Shown here: positions 34,036-46,282 of the stretch, in pieces
How the letters are laid out: each line of letters opens with the position of its first letter
Position numbering within the stretch: position 1 is the stretch's first letter
Source: Mixophyes australis
Lineage: Eukaryota > Chordata > Amphibia > Anura > Limnodynastidae
Direction of reading: 5' to 3'
Assembly (NCBI GenBank): GCA_036250195.1
Contig: JAVHZZ010000004.1
Span: 320,130,128-320,194,127 of the forward strand
Length of the DNA stretch: 64,000 nt
The notes under the pieces: model-generated
What the model saw: only the letters and a program-made list of their open reading frames with translations
Database searches by the model: none
What the model was told of the DNA's origin: nothing
Program-made: the position numbers and the translations under genes

Positions 34036-34278
34036 CTAGCCCTATAATAATACTGTCCACATTTGAATAGTCTACCTAATCATACTGTCCACCATGTGAA
34101 TTGGCGACCTAATAATACTGTTGGCACCTGAATTGGCAACTGTTACACAAGCTGATAGACCAAGGCCAAAATGTCAAACAGTGCAAGATGGAATTGTCCT
34201 CGGTCTGACGCACCCACCCATAAGTTAAAAAGGTGTAACAAACTTACACAGAAAAAGGAGGGGTAGCAGGTACAGTTT

Positions 34279-34340
34279 AACAAACCAAACACTTCAGCAA
34301 CTAGGAGTGCCACATTTGTGGCTGAAGTGTTTTGTTGTTT
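34279..34340. repeat. hAT stem-loop, copy c
   Basis: Stem of about 20 bp with a few mismatches near the base, loop of 22 bases. Confidence 0.75.
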
Positions 34341-34439
34341 GGGCCGCCACAAAACAAGCTATCACTGGGCCTAAGGCAGCTAAGCTAACAGCGCTGTCCA
34401 TGAACTACAGTGCCAAGTCATGCAGCAGTCGAGGGAGGC

Positions 34440-35099
34440 AGTTCTTGTCAGTGATAAGAAGACAACCAAAAAATCCACCTTTTATGTGTAAAATAATTTC
34501 GACCCAAATCCTGACAACAGTTGTGTAGCTATTTGTAAAGTCACAGTCAGTAGAGGTAGGGACCTTAAACATCTAGGAACCTCCTACATGTTACGCCATT
34601 TGAAGCAATTTCATGGCAAGCTGTTGGGAAAATCATAAACGTATACTAAAAAATAATGACATGCAGTTCAGCATCAACTAGCTCCCTTCTCTCAGCTAGA
34701 TCCTAACACCTGCAATCTACACCTCCAATCCCTGCATCATCAATATCCTCACTAGCGATCGGCGTTAGTACTGCATCCAAGTTGCTAAGGCTAGATGACT
34801 CCTCCACTATCCAGGATCCCTCAGAAGAATCCTCGAGTGTTAGGCCCGCTGCTGCTGCTGGGGGTGGATCTTCATCCCCGAAGCAGACCAAGAAAAAGAC
34901 TACTAGTAGTTTAAAACAACAATTGACCATTAAACAATCTTTTGCAAGAGGAAGCAAGTATGACAGCTCTCACCCAGTCGCACAGCGGATCACAGGCGAC
35001 ATGGCGACTATGCTAGTATTAGATCTGCATCCAATATCCACCATTAATGCAGCAGGTTTTAGACAGTTAACTGAGGTCAAGGCAGTTCAGAATTGTTAG
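34440..35099 (+). pseudogene. hAT transposase N-terminal fragment
   Basis: Broken plus-strand frames give a BED-finger remnant (SRGRDLKHLGTSYMLRHLKQ). The open part 34782-35099 has a Ser-rich linker, QQLTIKQSFARGSKYDSSHP and MLVLDLHPISTINAAGFRQL, all matching the 20375 transposase. It ends where CR1 sequence begins. Confidence 0.82.
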
Positions 35100-36410
35100 A
35101 GTTGGGTGAGACTACTTCGTCTAGCAACTAGGGGAACGGTCTTTCCAGCATAGAGGGGTCCAAAGTTTCTCAGGGACCCAGGCAGATTGTGGTGGTGGAG
35201 GATTCAATTATTAGGAAGGTAGATAGGGCAATCTGTTACTGGGACGATGCGTGCCGTACAGTGTGTTGTCTCCCGGGTGCTCAGGCTCGGCATATTGCGG
35301 ATTGGCTGGACAGATTGTTGGGAGGGGCTTGGAATGACCCGGCGGTTTTGGTGCATGTTGGCACCAATGACTGAGTTAGAGGAAAATGGGGTGTCCTAAA
35401 GAATGAATTCAGCGACATAGGTTGCAAACTTAAGGCAAGGACATCCAAGGTAGTATTTTTGGAAATACTACCTGTGCCATGCGCTAGTCCAGGGAGGCAG
35501 CGGGAGATTAGGGAGGTTAATGCGTAGCTAAATGCTTGGTGTAGGAAGGAGGGTTTTGGATTCTTAGAGCACTGGACTGATGTCAGTTGATGATTTTTAT
35601 TGTTGAGATGGATTGCACCTGAATGAGGAGGGGGCTGCTGTGCTAGGAGAGAGTATGGTTAGGATGTTGGAGGAGATTTTAAACTAGACTTCGGTGGGAA
35701 GGAGGGGTAAGCAAGTATTTATCGGATAGACAATGAGAGAAATAAGGAGGAATTTAACAAAAGTCAAGGTGGGTGAAGAGGGGGGAAAGGGAATAATAGC
35801 CGATAAAGAGAGACCCTTTTTAAAGCAAAAAGAAATACCTAAGGGAGGCAATAGACTTAAGTGTATGCTTGCAAATGCAAGAAACCTGACAGGTAAAATG
35901 GTGGAGTTAGAACTTGTAACAGAGAATGAGCCGTATGATAGTACAGGTATTAAGGAGACCTGGTGCGATGATACACATGACTGGGCAGTCAGTTTGGAAG
36001 GCTATAGTCTCTTCAGGAGGGATAGGGTAAATAAAAAGGGAGGAGGAGTATGTCTTTATATTAAGCCAGAGTTAAAACCAAGTAGTCAGGAAGTTATTTA
36101 CAAGAATATTAGTGATAATATAGAGGCATTGTGGGTGGAGGAAGAAGTTCAAAGAAGTTGCTGATAGGGATATGCTATAAACCACCAGATATTAGTATGA
36201 CTGAGGAAACCCAACTTCTACAGCAAATTAAAAAGGTTACACAACTAGGTCAAGTTTTAATTATGGGGGATTTTAATTGTCTGGACATTGATTGACCCCT
36301 AAGAAGTGAGATGGGTGAATTGATAAATGATACTAAGGAAAAAGCAGAGGTATTAATCGCTTTCTTTTCTTAAGGTTCTTCAGTATTTACTAGAGAGTGT
36401 TAAATATAAG
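35100..36410 (+). mobile_element. CR1-type LINE, 5' part
   Basis: First an ORF1-like segment (35180-35600): VVVEDSIIRKVDRAICYWDD and VLVHVGTND, the SGNH-esterase-like domain known in CR1 ORF1. Then an ORF2 start (35733-36290): GNRLKCMLANARNLTGKM, ETWCDDTHDWAV, GYSLFRRDR, KKGGGVCLYI and IMGDFN, the APE-type endonuclease that nicks target DNA. The sequence then skips to DTKEKAEVL near 36330 and stops. The reverse transcriptase is missing. Stops and frame changes show it is dead. Confidence 0.85.
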
Positions 36411-38090
36411 TTTCTGCTTGTCCTAGCATGGCTCACGGTCATCCAATTTGTATTGCATTAGTATAGATGCTTAGCTGTCTTTGTGACGTTATTCATTTTT
36501 CTGCTGAAATGCAGTTCTAACAAGATATGCACTATAAAAAGAAAAATTCACAGCGCTGGATATTGTACCACCGGTACTCCAATGATGATAAAGAGTTTGT
36601 GGAATTATGCAAAAATTAACATTTATTATATAAAAACAACTGACACAATATAAATATACCATAAAAAATAAAAATGAAAATAAATAATCACATTCATATA
36701 TAAACAGTCTGATCAGTGCACTGATCTAATAAATTAATAAATCATTAAAAATTTATATAAATGACATTTTCTTTTAATCGGATATTAATGTGTGAGAGTC
36801 TCCTTATTGTTTACTAAATCCCTTTTTTAGATCTTCTCTTGATAATACGTAATAAAAAACGATGTATACATATATTAGAGAAATGTTTCCTCCTTCTTCA
36901 ATTATTGTTTTTGCTCAAAACTGGTATATGTTGAAATAAATATATCAACAGTATTCACAAAAAATTTTCTTAGGCAAATGTCAATAATTGATATTAATTT
37001 CAGCGTGGCTGTGTAGATGAGGCTCAATATATAATTAGCGCAGATATGTAGTGGTAAAGTATCAATAGTCACAATATCCAGTCTTTTAGCAAATGAAACT
37101 CAAATGCATATAGATAAGTGGAGGAGGTAAATAACTGTCATGAAAAAGCGGCTTTGCCCATATAATAAAATCAGGTACTGTATGTTTTGAATCCAGTAAT
37201 CTTGTTATCCGTAGGAAGCCTCCTCGAAATACCTTCTCTCTCTGCTCAGCCGCTGAATTGTTTGCTCCTGTTAATCAGCAGGCTTCAGTCATGCTGAAAA
37301 CCGATGTTTCTCAAATGCCTAATTACCGCTCCAATGAGTAGACAGTTCTGGTGTCGAACAAATGCAGGAAAATTATGACAGGGGGTTATAGACAGCCACG
37401 AGTACTCTCCTTTCTAACGTGATTCAGCACAGTAAGTGATTTCTTCAGAGGACCGATCATAAAAGGACGTAGATTCTACCTATTCTGGGTCACCTCATGT
37501 CTGTCTGAGGCACCCGACATGCAAATTTGTGAGTCTCAAGTATTATCTGATTAATATAATACAGTACTAACCCAATTTGTTTACTTTAATTGTATTGTTA
37601 ATTAGATTTTTGAAAGATGAGTGAATTTTAAGTGCATGTGTTTGTGCCTATTGTATGATTTATAAAGGATAAAAAGTCAAATACACCCGCAACAGAGGCT
37701 TGTCCTCGTCCTTCGCGAAGTGTGATCACTGGGTTACGTCTTAAGACTTCCTAGCTTATACAAGGCTGAATTAAGTGACGGCTAATAAAACACGTTTGAA
37801 GTGTTGAGAAAACCGCCCATTGCGTCTGGTCAGGGTTCTGCGCGTTTTCTCGTTGGTACTCGTGAAATGGGCGCCAGAGGCTGGAAGTTTGTCTTTGTCC
37901 GAACAATAACTTGTTGACAGTTTGTTCCCAGATATCTGAATACTGACAAAGCAGATGAACATAGAATCCATATTTTTGGTAATAGTGGTAATTTTGGGTG
38001 TAATATACATCTTTTGGAAAGAACGCACTGGTATTGAAGGCATAAGGGACTTACCCTTTTGAGAAACCCAGATGTCCCTCGTGTAAATTG
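36411..38090. other. AT-rich stretch without a clear gene
   Basis: Begins near 36540 with CACAGCGCTGGATATTGTAC and long A/T runs, reminiscent of 13260-13740. A 90-codon minus frame at 37771-38043 is not recognised. Confidence 0.35.
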
Positions 38091-40814
38091 TGTAAATGCC
38101 TGCTGATTTTACAGAAAGAGAGTACCTTCTTGAGTCCTGTATTGATAGCAGGACTCAAGAAGGTAATGGAGGCAATAGACTAAAGTGTATGCTTGCAAAT
38201 GAGGGGGCATATATTCTGAATATCACGTTTTACATGCACTCCCAGAACACAACTACAGAGAATTCACAGCCATATTAGGTTGTCACATTTAAAGAAAATA
38301 TATTGACACACGTGTAGGAGAACATTGGGTGAACACTTTAGAAACAATCCCCAGAAAAATTTCAAAGGGAGATTCTGTAATCTGCTCAAAGTTTAGAAGA
38401 GTTTCACAAACCTTCGTCCCAGATACTGTCAAAAAAGCTATTTTGCAAGGAAATCCACTACAAGTAGTCCACAGAAAACAGGACGTCCAATACAAGGACA
38501 ACCCACAGAAACTAGATAAGAGTCCGTATTTGGACTCAACAGAATACTGTCAATTTGGGATATATAGATAATAAACAGATAAATGACAGCAGTTCCTCCA
38601 TAGATATAATGCGCAAAGATTTTAGGAAATGAGGGAGTAGAAGGTCTGCCGGAATCATTCAAGAAAGTGGGGATAGGCAAAGAAGGAATTGATATGTGTA
38701 AATGAAGAAACAAGGGTGTTGCAAGTGGTAATGTGACAAGAAAGAAAGGGGTATTGAGACCAAACCCCCAGAGATTGTTTGAGGTGTGTTATGCACGTCT
38801 AGTTGCTATCCAATAACAATTGTCGATTGCCGTTATGTGGTTTAATAGCCAAAAGTAGCAAAATAACAATCAGAATAAAATAAGTACAGCCGTTACTTAT
38901 CGCAGGCTCCCTGGATCCAGTGTACAGTCATTTAGGTCTGAAGGCTGTGGTCAAGTAGTCTGTCCACTGGGTCCAGAGCCCCTACTTATATACAGTCAGT
39001 GAATACAGTAAAACAATGCAGACGATGTGGCTTGCTTCTATAGGTCCAGGCTTCATGAGGGTCCAGTGTAATGCAGGTCATAGGCCAGTTCAAATAAAAA
39101 AAATATCCAAAGGTGGGGGTCAGCTAACCAGGAGATGCACTCCGATTTTCCCGCCAAGAATCCAGTTTAAACTAGTCTATTTACATTACACAGACAATAT
39201 CATTTTAAACATTTATTCCCTATCATCGCTAACTAGAGTATGCAATGTGCGATCCCTACGGCTAATGAACCGGACAACTGAGTATAAATAGGGGATAAAA
39301 TTGATACTAAACATGACATGTTTTCTGTAACCTGAACATTTGATTTCACTAACATGTATATAACTTATAATATTAACCGTAAACATTGCTACATTTCAAT
39401 ATAAATGACTATGTGTTGCAACTACAATTATTGTGTACTAATTACAAATGTGTATGTCCGTGTGAATGCGTGTAAATGTGTAAAACCTGTTATTGCCACA
39501 TGTTGCGTGCTGTACGCATAATTTTCAGACAAAGACGAGCAAGTTGTTAGATATTAATTGAAATTACTTTATCCAATTAGCTGACTTCGACAGGTGGCAC
39601 AGGAAAGTTAAGAGATCTGGAAAGTTGCAATATATGTGGAGATGCTAAATGCATCAGAAGCTGAAAGCATGGAATGTCTTTTCCCCCCTTATTCTGTATT
39701 AAAGACTTTACTGTGAAAGAAATCTTGGAGACAGACGCTGTTTTTGTTATTTGACAAATGTATGTAAAATTGCTAAAAGGGGACTTGTAGTTCCACAGCA
39801 GTAGGCTGGAAGATATCAATTAATTTTTCTTGCCCTATAAGTGAGTTTTTTCTGTTTTTGTTTTAAGGTCGAAAAATTTGGACATTTGTAAATGTAATGC
39901 CTGCAATGGTTAATTGTAAGCTTTTGAAGATATGCAAAAACAAGTTTTAAAATCTTTGGTCTGTCACTGTACGAATCAGTGAGCAGACCAGACTGTAAAT
40001 AATGTACAGATAGTGTCAGGAGAAAACACTGGCCTCCAACTGGCTGGTGTCCAGTGAGCTGTTTCTGTAGTTGAACAAAATAATTTGGTCTGTGAATTTG
40101 AGAAAAATAACTTTCACTGTAAGTTAAAAGAGAAAGGTGGGAGTGAGCTTTTACATGCAGATATTACAAGCAGTTTTAATCTGTGTGAAAATGGCGCTGA
40201 TGAATGTTTTCAGAGGGGTTTGTTATGCCCATAAAGAAATGTTATGAGATAAAATGCTGTCTGTGAGCGAGACTAGTCTAAGTGAATATATTTGTACTTT
40301 CGGTACGGAAATCAAAGAATCTGAAAATATGTGTGAATATTTGGTGATGGGAGATTCTGTTGAGAAAATGCTGAGTGATTTGCAGACTCAATGAGAGGTG
40401 TCTAAAGAGAGTACTCTGATTAATGAGAGGAGCAGTCTTGCTTTCAAAATGGCTGAATGCCTGGAACTTTTTGAGAGGACTGTTTGTGATGGAATGATTG
40501 AAATCCAGGAAGACACATCAGAGTCATACAATATAATGTCAAATTATGGTAGATAGGAAAAAGGTTTTTATTTTTATCCTCATAATAGTTTTAAGTCAAT
40601 CAGTGTTGTAAAGACATTCACTGCCCTTATTTACTGTACTGTTATCGTCATATACTGTAAATACTTCTTTGTATCTTGGGTATGGGAATGCCTTGTTGGG
40701 AATTCAATGTTTGTACAAAAAAAACCTTAAGACTTTATGAGCTATTATCCGTGCTCCTGCCATTTGCCATTACCAAGCCATTTGCACTCTCCTCTGAGCA
40801 GAACCAAATGTTTA
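38091..40814. other. Unassigned repeat-like sequence left of the retroviral remnant
   Basis: 38165-38205 repeats a piece of CR1 ORF2 (GGCAATAGACTAAAGTGTAT, compare 35847). It is preceded by an inverted repeat TACCTTCTTGAGTCCTG and CAGGACTCAAGAAGGTA (38120-38163). Parts of 39.5-40.6 kb could be a retroviral leader or gag, but I see no LTR pair, primer site or zinc knuckle. Confidence 0.35.
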
Positions 40815-42830
40815 ACTAATTTAAAGCTGAAGTAACTTCAGCACCAGCTCTGGCTTTGCCAGATTATGACAAGTCCTTCACATTATTTATCCAAGCCACC
40901 CGCGTATTATTCTACACAGTTGAACCACGTTATACGAGTAGCACCCACCTGCGTAAAAGCAGTAGCTGCAGCTGCCCTAGTGCTCTTAAAGATTACAGAT
41001 ATTGTACTAGGACACCCAGTTACCTTAATGGTGCCACATGCTGTGACAGAAATTTTAAACCAAGCAGAAACAAAACATCTGTCAGCGGCCAGACTTACTA
41101 AATATGAAGTAGCACTACTAACTCCCAGTAATGTTACACTTAAATGGTGCACAATGTTGAATCCGGCTACATTATTTTTGCATGTTTCAAAAGATGGGAG
41201 GACACATCAGGGTTCTCCTAGGGATCTGGGGGAATCCCAGTTGGAATAATAAGAAAAAATATACACACAAAAATGTTTCTGAACATGATTGTGTAGAACT
41301 AATGAGACAAGAATCTCTGGTTTTATCTGACATTATCTGACATTAAAAATACACCATTACCAGATGTAGACATCAACCTTTTTGTAGATGGTTCACATAG
41401 ATGCATATAGATGTACATAGATGCGTTTGGAATTGCGCATGGCTATGGCCCCATATGGAAAAGTAGGGACTTTATGGGTTCAGCAGGCAAACCAGTCAAA
41501 CATGCTGAACATATCAGGGCACTGTTCACTGCATTACAGCTGCCCTCCAAACTGTCAGTGATGAAGGTGAAGGCACACACCAGGGTCACTACCCAAAAAG
41601 CTGTGGGAAATAAATTGGTAGACCAGGCCGCATGAGAAGCCGCTATAGCCCCAGTACCCCAAGAGGAGTCTATTTACATGGTGACCCCTGACCCCAAGGT
41701 TTGACCGTACCACATTTCAAATTATGCAGAAACAAGAAACAGAGAATGAGAAAAAGGCTTGGGCAAAACATGGAGCACTAATAGTGCAAGGAGAGTGGTG
41801 TAAAGGTCAGCGTTTGTGTCTGCCAAAAGCACTTTATCCCATTATGGTCAATATAACACACAGGAAAGTGCATCTGGTGAAAGGTGCTATGGTTGCACTC
41901 ACTAACAGGTTATGGTTAGCACCAGGGTTCGCCCAAGCAGTACAGACATTAGTGGCAGGATGCTTAATCTGTGCACAGAATAACCTGGGTAAGTCTGTCC
42001 CAACTCCACAGAAAAGCACACCCCATGTGCAGTATCCCTTTCAGAGGATACAGATAGACTTTATACAACTTTCCAAATGCTTGGGCTATGAGAATGTGCT
42101 CGTCTGTGTCGACCTCTTTAGTCACTGGCTAGAGGCATGGGTGTGTAAGAAAGCAAGTACTAAAACAGTAGCCAAGAAAATTATGAGTGAGGTAATCTGC
42201 AGATATGGGGTACCAGAGGTCATTGTAAGTGACAGAGGGGCACACTTTACAGGGCAAGGATTCCATGAACTGTTAAAAGACATGGGAATCATATCTTCTC
42301 TTCACACCAACTACAGACCCCAAAGTTTGGGATGTGTGGAGCGCTTTAATGATACTCTGAAATTGAAGATACAGAAAATAATGTCTGAAACAGGCCTGCC
42401 ATGGATTTCATATTTACCTATGGCCCTGCACTCAGTAAGAAACACTCCTAGGAAAGACACAGGTTAAACACCATTCTGTTTGGCACAGCACATAGAACAG
42501 GCTGTTATTTTCCACAGCAACTACAGCATTCACATTGTGATTTGTTGAACTATGTTGCCTTATTACAGAAACAACTAACTGAAGTACATGGTCAAGTGTT
42601 CTCTTCCATTCCAGACCCTAATTTTGATATAGGTACGCATTCCCTGAGATCTGGAGACTGGGTAGTCACAAGGAAACATAAAAAGTCTTCAACCATGATA
42701 CGAGGCTCCTTATCAAGTTTTACTGACAACTGCCACATCAGTGAAACTAGAGGGAAAAGAAATCTGGAATCACGTATCACACTGCAAAGTCTTCAAATCA
42801 GGGGAGTCTTGTTCTGACAAATAGAAATGT
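40815..42830 (+). pseudogene. Endogenous retrovirus pol remnant (RNase H-integrase)
   Basis: Pieces in several plus-strand frames match the end of retroviral pol. There is the RT-RNase H link (40830-41150), part of RNase H (41411-41635) with its middle deleted, and an integrase (41724-42467, 247 aa) with a zinc-finger Cys pair (CLICAQ), the DDE residues in QIDFIQL, SDRGAHFTG and CVERFN, and a C-terminal part in shifted frames up to 42800. The pattern is closest to gamma/epsilon-type retroviruses. No complete gag, reverse transcriptase or env is seen, and no LTRs. Frameshifts and deletions make it non-functional. Confidence 0.82.
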
Positions 42831-43499
42831 ACTGTCTTATGGTATTGATATGTCTTACCAGAATAGTTGTGACTGAAGTAGGGGTCAAGGCCTCCCTAAC
42901 CCAGTGTGAAACAGACAATGAAGTGACAAATTGTCTATTTCACTGTGAGAACAGAAGGGGAAGAAGTGCTCAATAATTTGCACTCATAGGTGTAGTAAAC
43001 TCTGAAAATGCCTTTGTGCAGATGCATAACCTCATCAGCAAAGTTGTCAGTAATGATTCATGTCAGATATCGGGAATATTGGCCTTAGTAGCAAAGGGTT
43101 TGGCACTCCTGTTGATCGTATATATGTGATAATAAAACTAATTATATGGCTGATTAAGAAGTTACTGATACTTGACTGTTGTCTCCTCAAAAGGGAACCA
43201 CTGAAAACCCCCAACCTTTGATGATCACAGAATTTACCGCTAAATCCAGATGAGCGCCATGAATCATTCCCACTAGCAAAACCAAAGAACTGCACAGTTT
43301 GCGACAAGAAACTACTGAAGACTGAACGAAGAACATGCAAAGCTTGCAGAACTACCATAAATTCATTGACTACTTATTAAGAGACTTTTTTTTAGATAAA
43401 TGTTCACTGCAACTGCAGCTCCTCACAAATCAGGACAGGAAATAGGGAATCACAGGCTTGTCACTGGTAGGGGATGGGTTGATAGTCCTTAAGGGGAAC
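42831..43499. other. Region after the retroviral remnant
   Basis: A short plus-strand frame near 42980-43130 ends in a hydrophobic run (ILALVAKGLALLLIVYM) and could be the tail of an env gene. The evidence is weak. Confidence 0.3.
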
Positions 43500-44115
43500 A
43501 ACCTTACATATGTGGCCTGCAGCACTAATTGATGCCATTGCAACATGGCTTATCCCACTTGGACTCTCCACAGGATATGAGTTTTCTAATAATGCCACCA
43601 ATATTGTGAGAGCATTACAGCAGGGTGAATTCCATCACATTCCCTGTTTTGCTCACACTATCAACTTGGTGGTACAGAGCTTTTGAAAAAATGACAGGGA
43701 CATGCAGGAGATGCTGTCTGTGTCCCAAAACATTTTGGGACATTTTCTGCATTCTGCAACAGCATGTAGGAGTTTGCAGCAGCTGCAAAAAGAATAGAAT
43801 TTTTCCTGCCACGAACTGAAGCAAGAGGTGGTAACAAGGTCAGAATCCTCCCTTTATATGCTTCAGAGGATGGAGGAGCACCGAAAAGCCATCCACTTAC
43901 TCCACAAGCCATGACATTGGGAAAGGACGGGGAATGTACTTTAGTCCAGAGCAGTGGAGAATACTTTCCGTGTTGTGCAGGGTGCTGAAACCATTCAAGT
44001 AGTCCCCTGTGAAGTGAGTTCAGACACTGCTAGCTTGAGTCAAGTGATTCCCCTAATTAGACTTTTGGAAAAAAAGCTCAAGAAATTGAAGGATTGTTTG
44101 AGGTTAAAAAGTGAG
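43500..44115 (+). pseudogene. Third hAT transposase fragment
   Basis: Broken plus-strand frames match the middle of the 20375 transposase: NNATNIVRALQQGEF, PCFAHTINLVVQS, MQEMLSV, HELKQEVVTR, LYMLQRMEEHRKAIH and EVSSDTASLSQVIPLIRLL. Both ends of the element are missing. It is diverged from both other copies and has stops. Confidence 0.85.
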
Positions 44116-45522
44116 AAAAAAACACTCCTTTCAATTTGTACAGTAGCAGCCATCTTGTTTATTTGGTTAGGTTGATCTGTGAACAATAGGAAAAAAGTGG
44201 CACCCGATAGTGTAGAATATATAAAAAATCCAAATGTATATAAGCGTATGCATTTAAATTTGTACCAAATAGTGATCAATCAATAGGCTTATCTGAACTT
44301 CCGTTTCTTGACGACATTAGCAACACCTTATAATAAAATAGAAAAAGTACCATATAGTGTAGTATTCTACATCAACCTTTAATATGTGCTACAGAAGTTA
44401 AATGTACATGACATAAAATAATATAGAGCTTATCTGGTCCAAACATCCAATGTGGCGGTTCTCTTCCAGTGGTCCCATATGAGGGTGATTTACTTCTTGC
44501 AGTCGCTGGTGCTTCCCTGCAGTAGGATGTAACAAGTGCCCCAATGGTGTCCATAGAGAGTTTAAGCATGCATGTACAATAATGATAAAGATAAACAAAC
44601 TTCAGAGCCTACATTCAAATAGAACCCATGCATTTCATCCATCTAAGACTACATCAGGGGTAATATCTGTACATATATTCACCTAGTCCATCCATCTTTA
44701 TTTCACACCTAAATCCATATAAATATTAATCTGTTCTTCTTCTTCTAATCTTCTTTCTTTAAATTATTCCTTGGGGAAAATTTTGTAAAAAACCCTGATA
44801 AGTGACAGATGACTTACTCCAAGAGGGCACACAACGATAATGACATGGGACATGTCCTTAAGTAACTAATAAGAGCATCCTTGCTCTGAATGGCTAAAAC
44901 ATGAGATAGCCACTCTGAACGTCTAGAGTGTGAGAAAGCCGTTATTATTGGCATCTTGCGCATAGAATCCACCTTGGGTATGAATGATATACGTTGTGTC
45001 AATGAAGTTCATTCACAATTTTGAACATATGTTCAACTCTAAATTAGGTCCTGTATTTACATTTCCTATGTGTAAGTTATTGTTCTTTGGTATCAGTCTG
45101 TAAAGATATCCTAAGGCTGGTCACCCACTTATATTAGGAAACACACAGTGGTAACTGTGATTGGTACAAGGGTCTTTTGGGGACACGTCATTGACCTACT
45201 TGGGTTCACCTTTCGTGAATACAAGTAGACAGCAGACAGCGTCCAAAAGAAGCTTCTGCTGCTCCTGATTGTGGGAGCAAGCGCAAGTAGGTATGGAGTC
45301 ACTGGAACCAACAGGTTTCATCACAATACCCATTAACATGTTGTTACTACCATTAAAAAATGCTAGTTAAAATATGATTTTTGGTTCCAAAGAGTATAAC
45401 ACAACTTGTAATTTCATTTTTATCAATCTTTTCATTTAAAAATCCTTTTTACTGGAATCCTAATACATCCGGATTAACAGGATAATTGGGGATATAATCC
45501 TTTAGTTATTATGTTACATTTG
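44116..45522. other. AT-rich stretch without a clear gene
   Basis: Small minus-strand frames (44814-45002 and 45129-45311) have some protein-like composition. They might be remnants of a Penelope-like element, but I cannot support that by a motif. Confidence 0.3.
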
Positions 45523-46282
45523 TGTTACGATTTAAATGCCTTAGTCAGTATTTGCACAGGCTTACCTAAGGCGCGGAGTCCAACGGCCTTCCGGTCTTCA
45601 CCAAGAACCACCGCAAGGTAGTGTGGTCTTTGCTGCCAAAGAACCGCAGGTCGCGGCCCCCAGGTTAGCCTACTGACGTAAGGGAGAAAGTTCTAAGTGA
45701 TGGGTAGTCAGACAGGCAATATGACAAAGCGATGCAAGTACAGGCACTAACCGTGAATTCCAGGGTTTGAAGGTCTGGAGCAGTAACCGATAGATGCACG
45801 GAGTCAATGAGTGCGTAGCAGGAGATGGGTCCAGGAACACAGCCGGGTCGGTACACAGGAGATATCAGGTATACAGTGCCAGAGGGAAATCCAGAGAGTA
45901 GTTGATAACACAGCCGGGTCGGTACACAGGGAAGACAGTCCAATACGTGGTGCCAGGAATAAGCCAAAAAATAGTCAGGTCACAGCCAGGTTGGTACACA
46001 GGAGTAGGAGGAATAAGGGAGTACACAGGGAGCAGGTTCACAGGAGTCAGGAACACAGGAACTGCTAGCCAGGAACAGGAAACACATTGCTCTGACACAG
46101 GCAGCGTGTCAGAGCAGAGAAGATAGAGCTATTTGAATTTCCCGCCCAGGAGTCACATGACTAGCTGCAGGAAGAACCCGGAAGTGCGGGGGCGCCATCG
46201 GGAGAAGCGCTGAACAGAGCAGATACAGCTGCCAGACCACGCTGACAGCGCAGCGGAACGGGGATCAGGTAAGATCATAACA
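45523..46282 (-). mobile_element. Solo LTR of the Ty3/gypsy family
   Basis: This 760-bp sequence is the reverse complement of a diverged copy of the LTRs at 56360 and 61452. On the minus strand it begins TGTTATGATCTTACCTGATC and ends AATCGTAACA-like, with the same CCTTCCGGTCTTCACC block, the three-fold CCGGGTCGGTACAC repeat and the TGTCAGAGC hairpin. Flanks are ATTTG and ATTTA, probably a 5-bp duplication with one change. A solo LTR forms when two LTRs of one element recombine. Confidence 0.88.

Larger units (their letters stand above)
32197..35099. mobile_element. Rearranged second hAT copy
   Basis: It starts TAGGGATGTTCACTGATCC at 32197, like the end of the 20375 element. On the minus strand 32922-33310 carries the transposase C-terminus. 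On the plus strand 34440-35099 carries the BED finger and N-terminus. The two halves are therefore inverted to each other. Between them a block of about 260 bp (CTAGGAAACATTGCCACA, then the stem-loop) is repeated at 32530, 33355, 33665 and 34170. No right end is seen, since CR1 sequence begins at about 35100. Confidence 0.75.

Noticed and set aside
44814..45311. A Penelope-like retroelement remnant
   Set aside because: Only a vague resemblance in two short frames. No reverse transcriptase or GIY-YIG motif could be pointed to.
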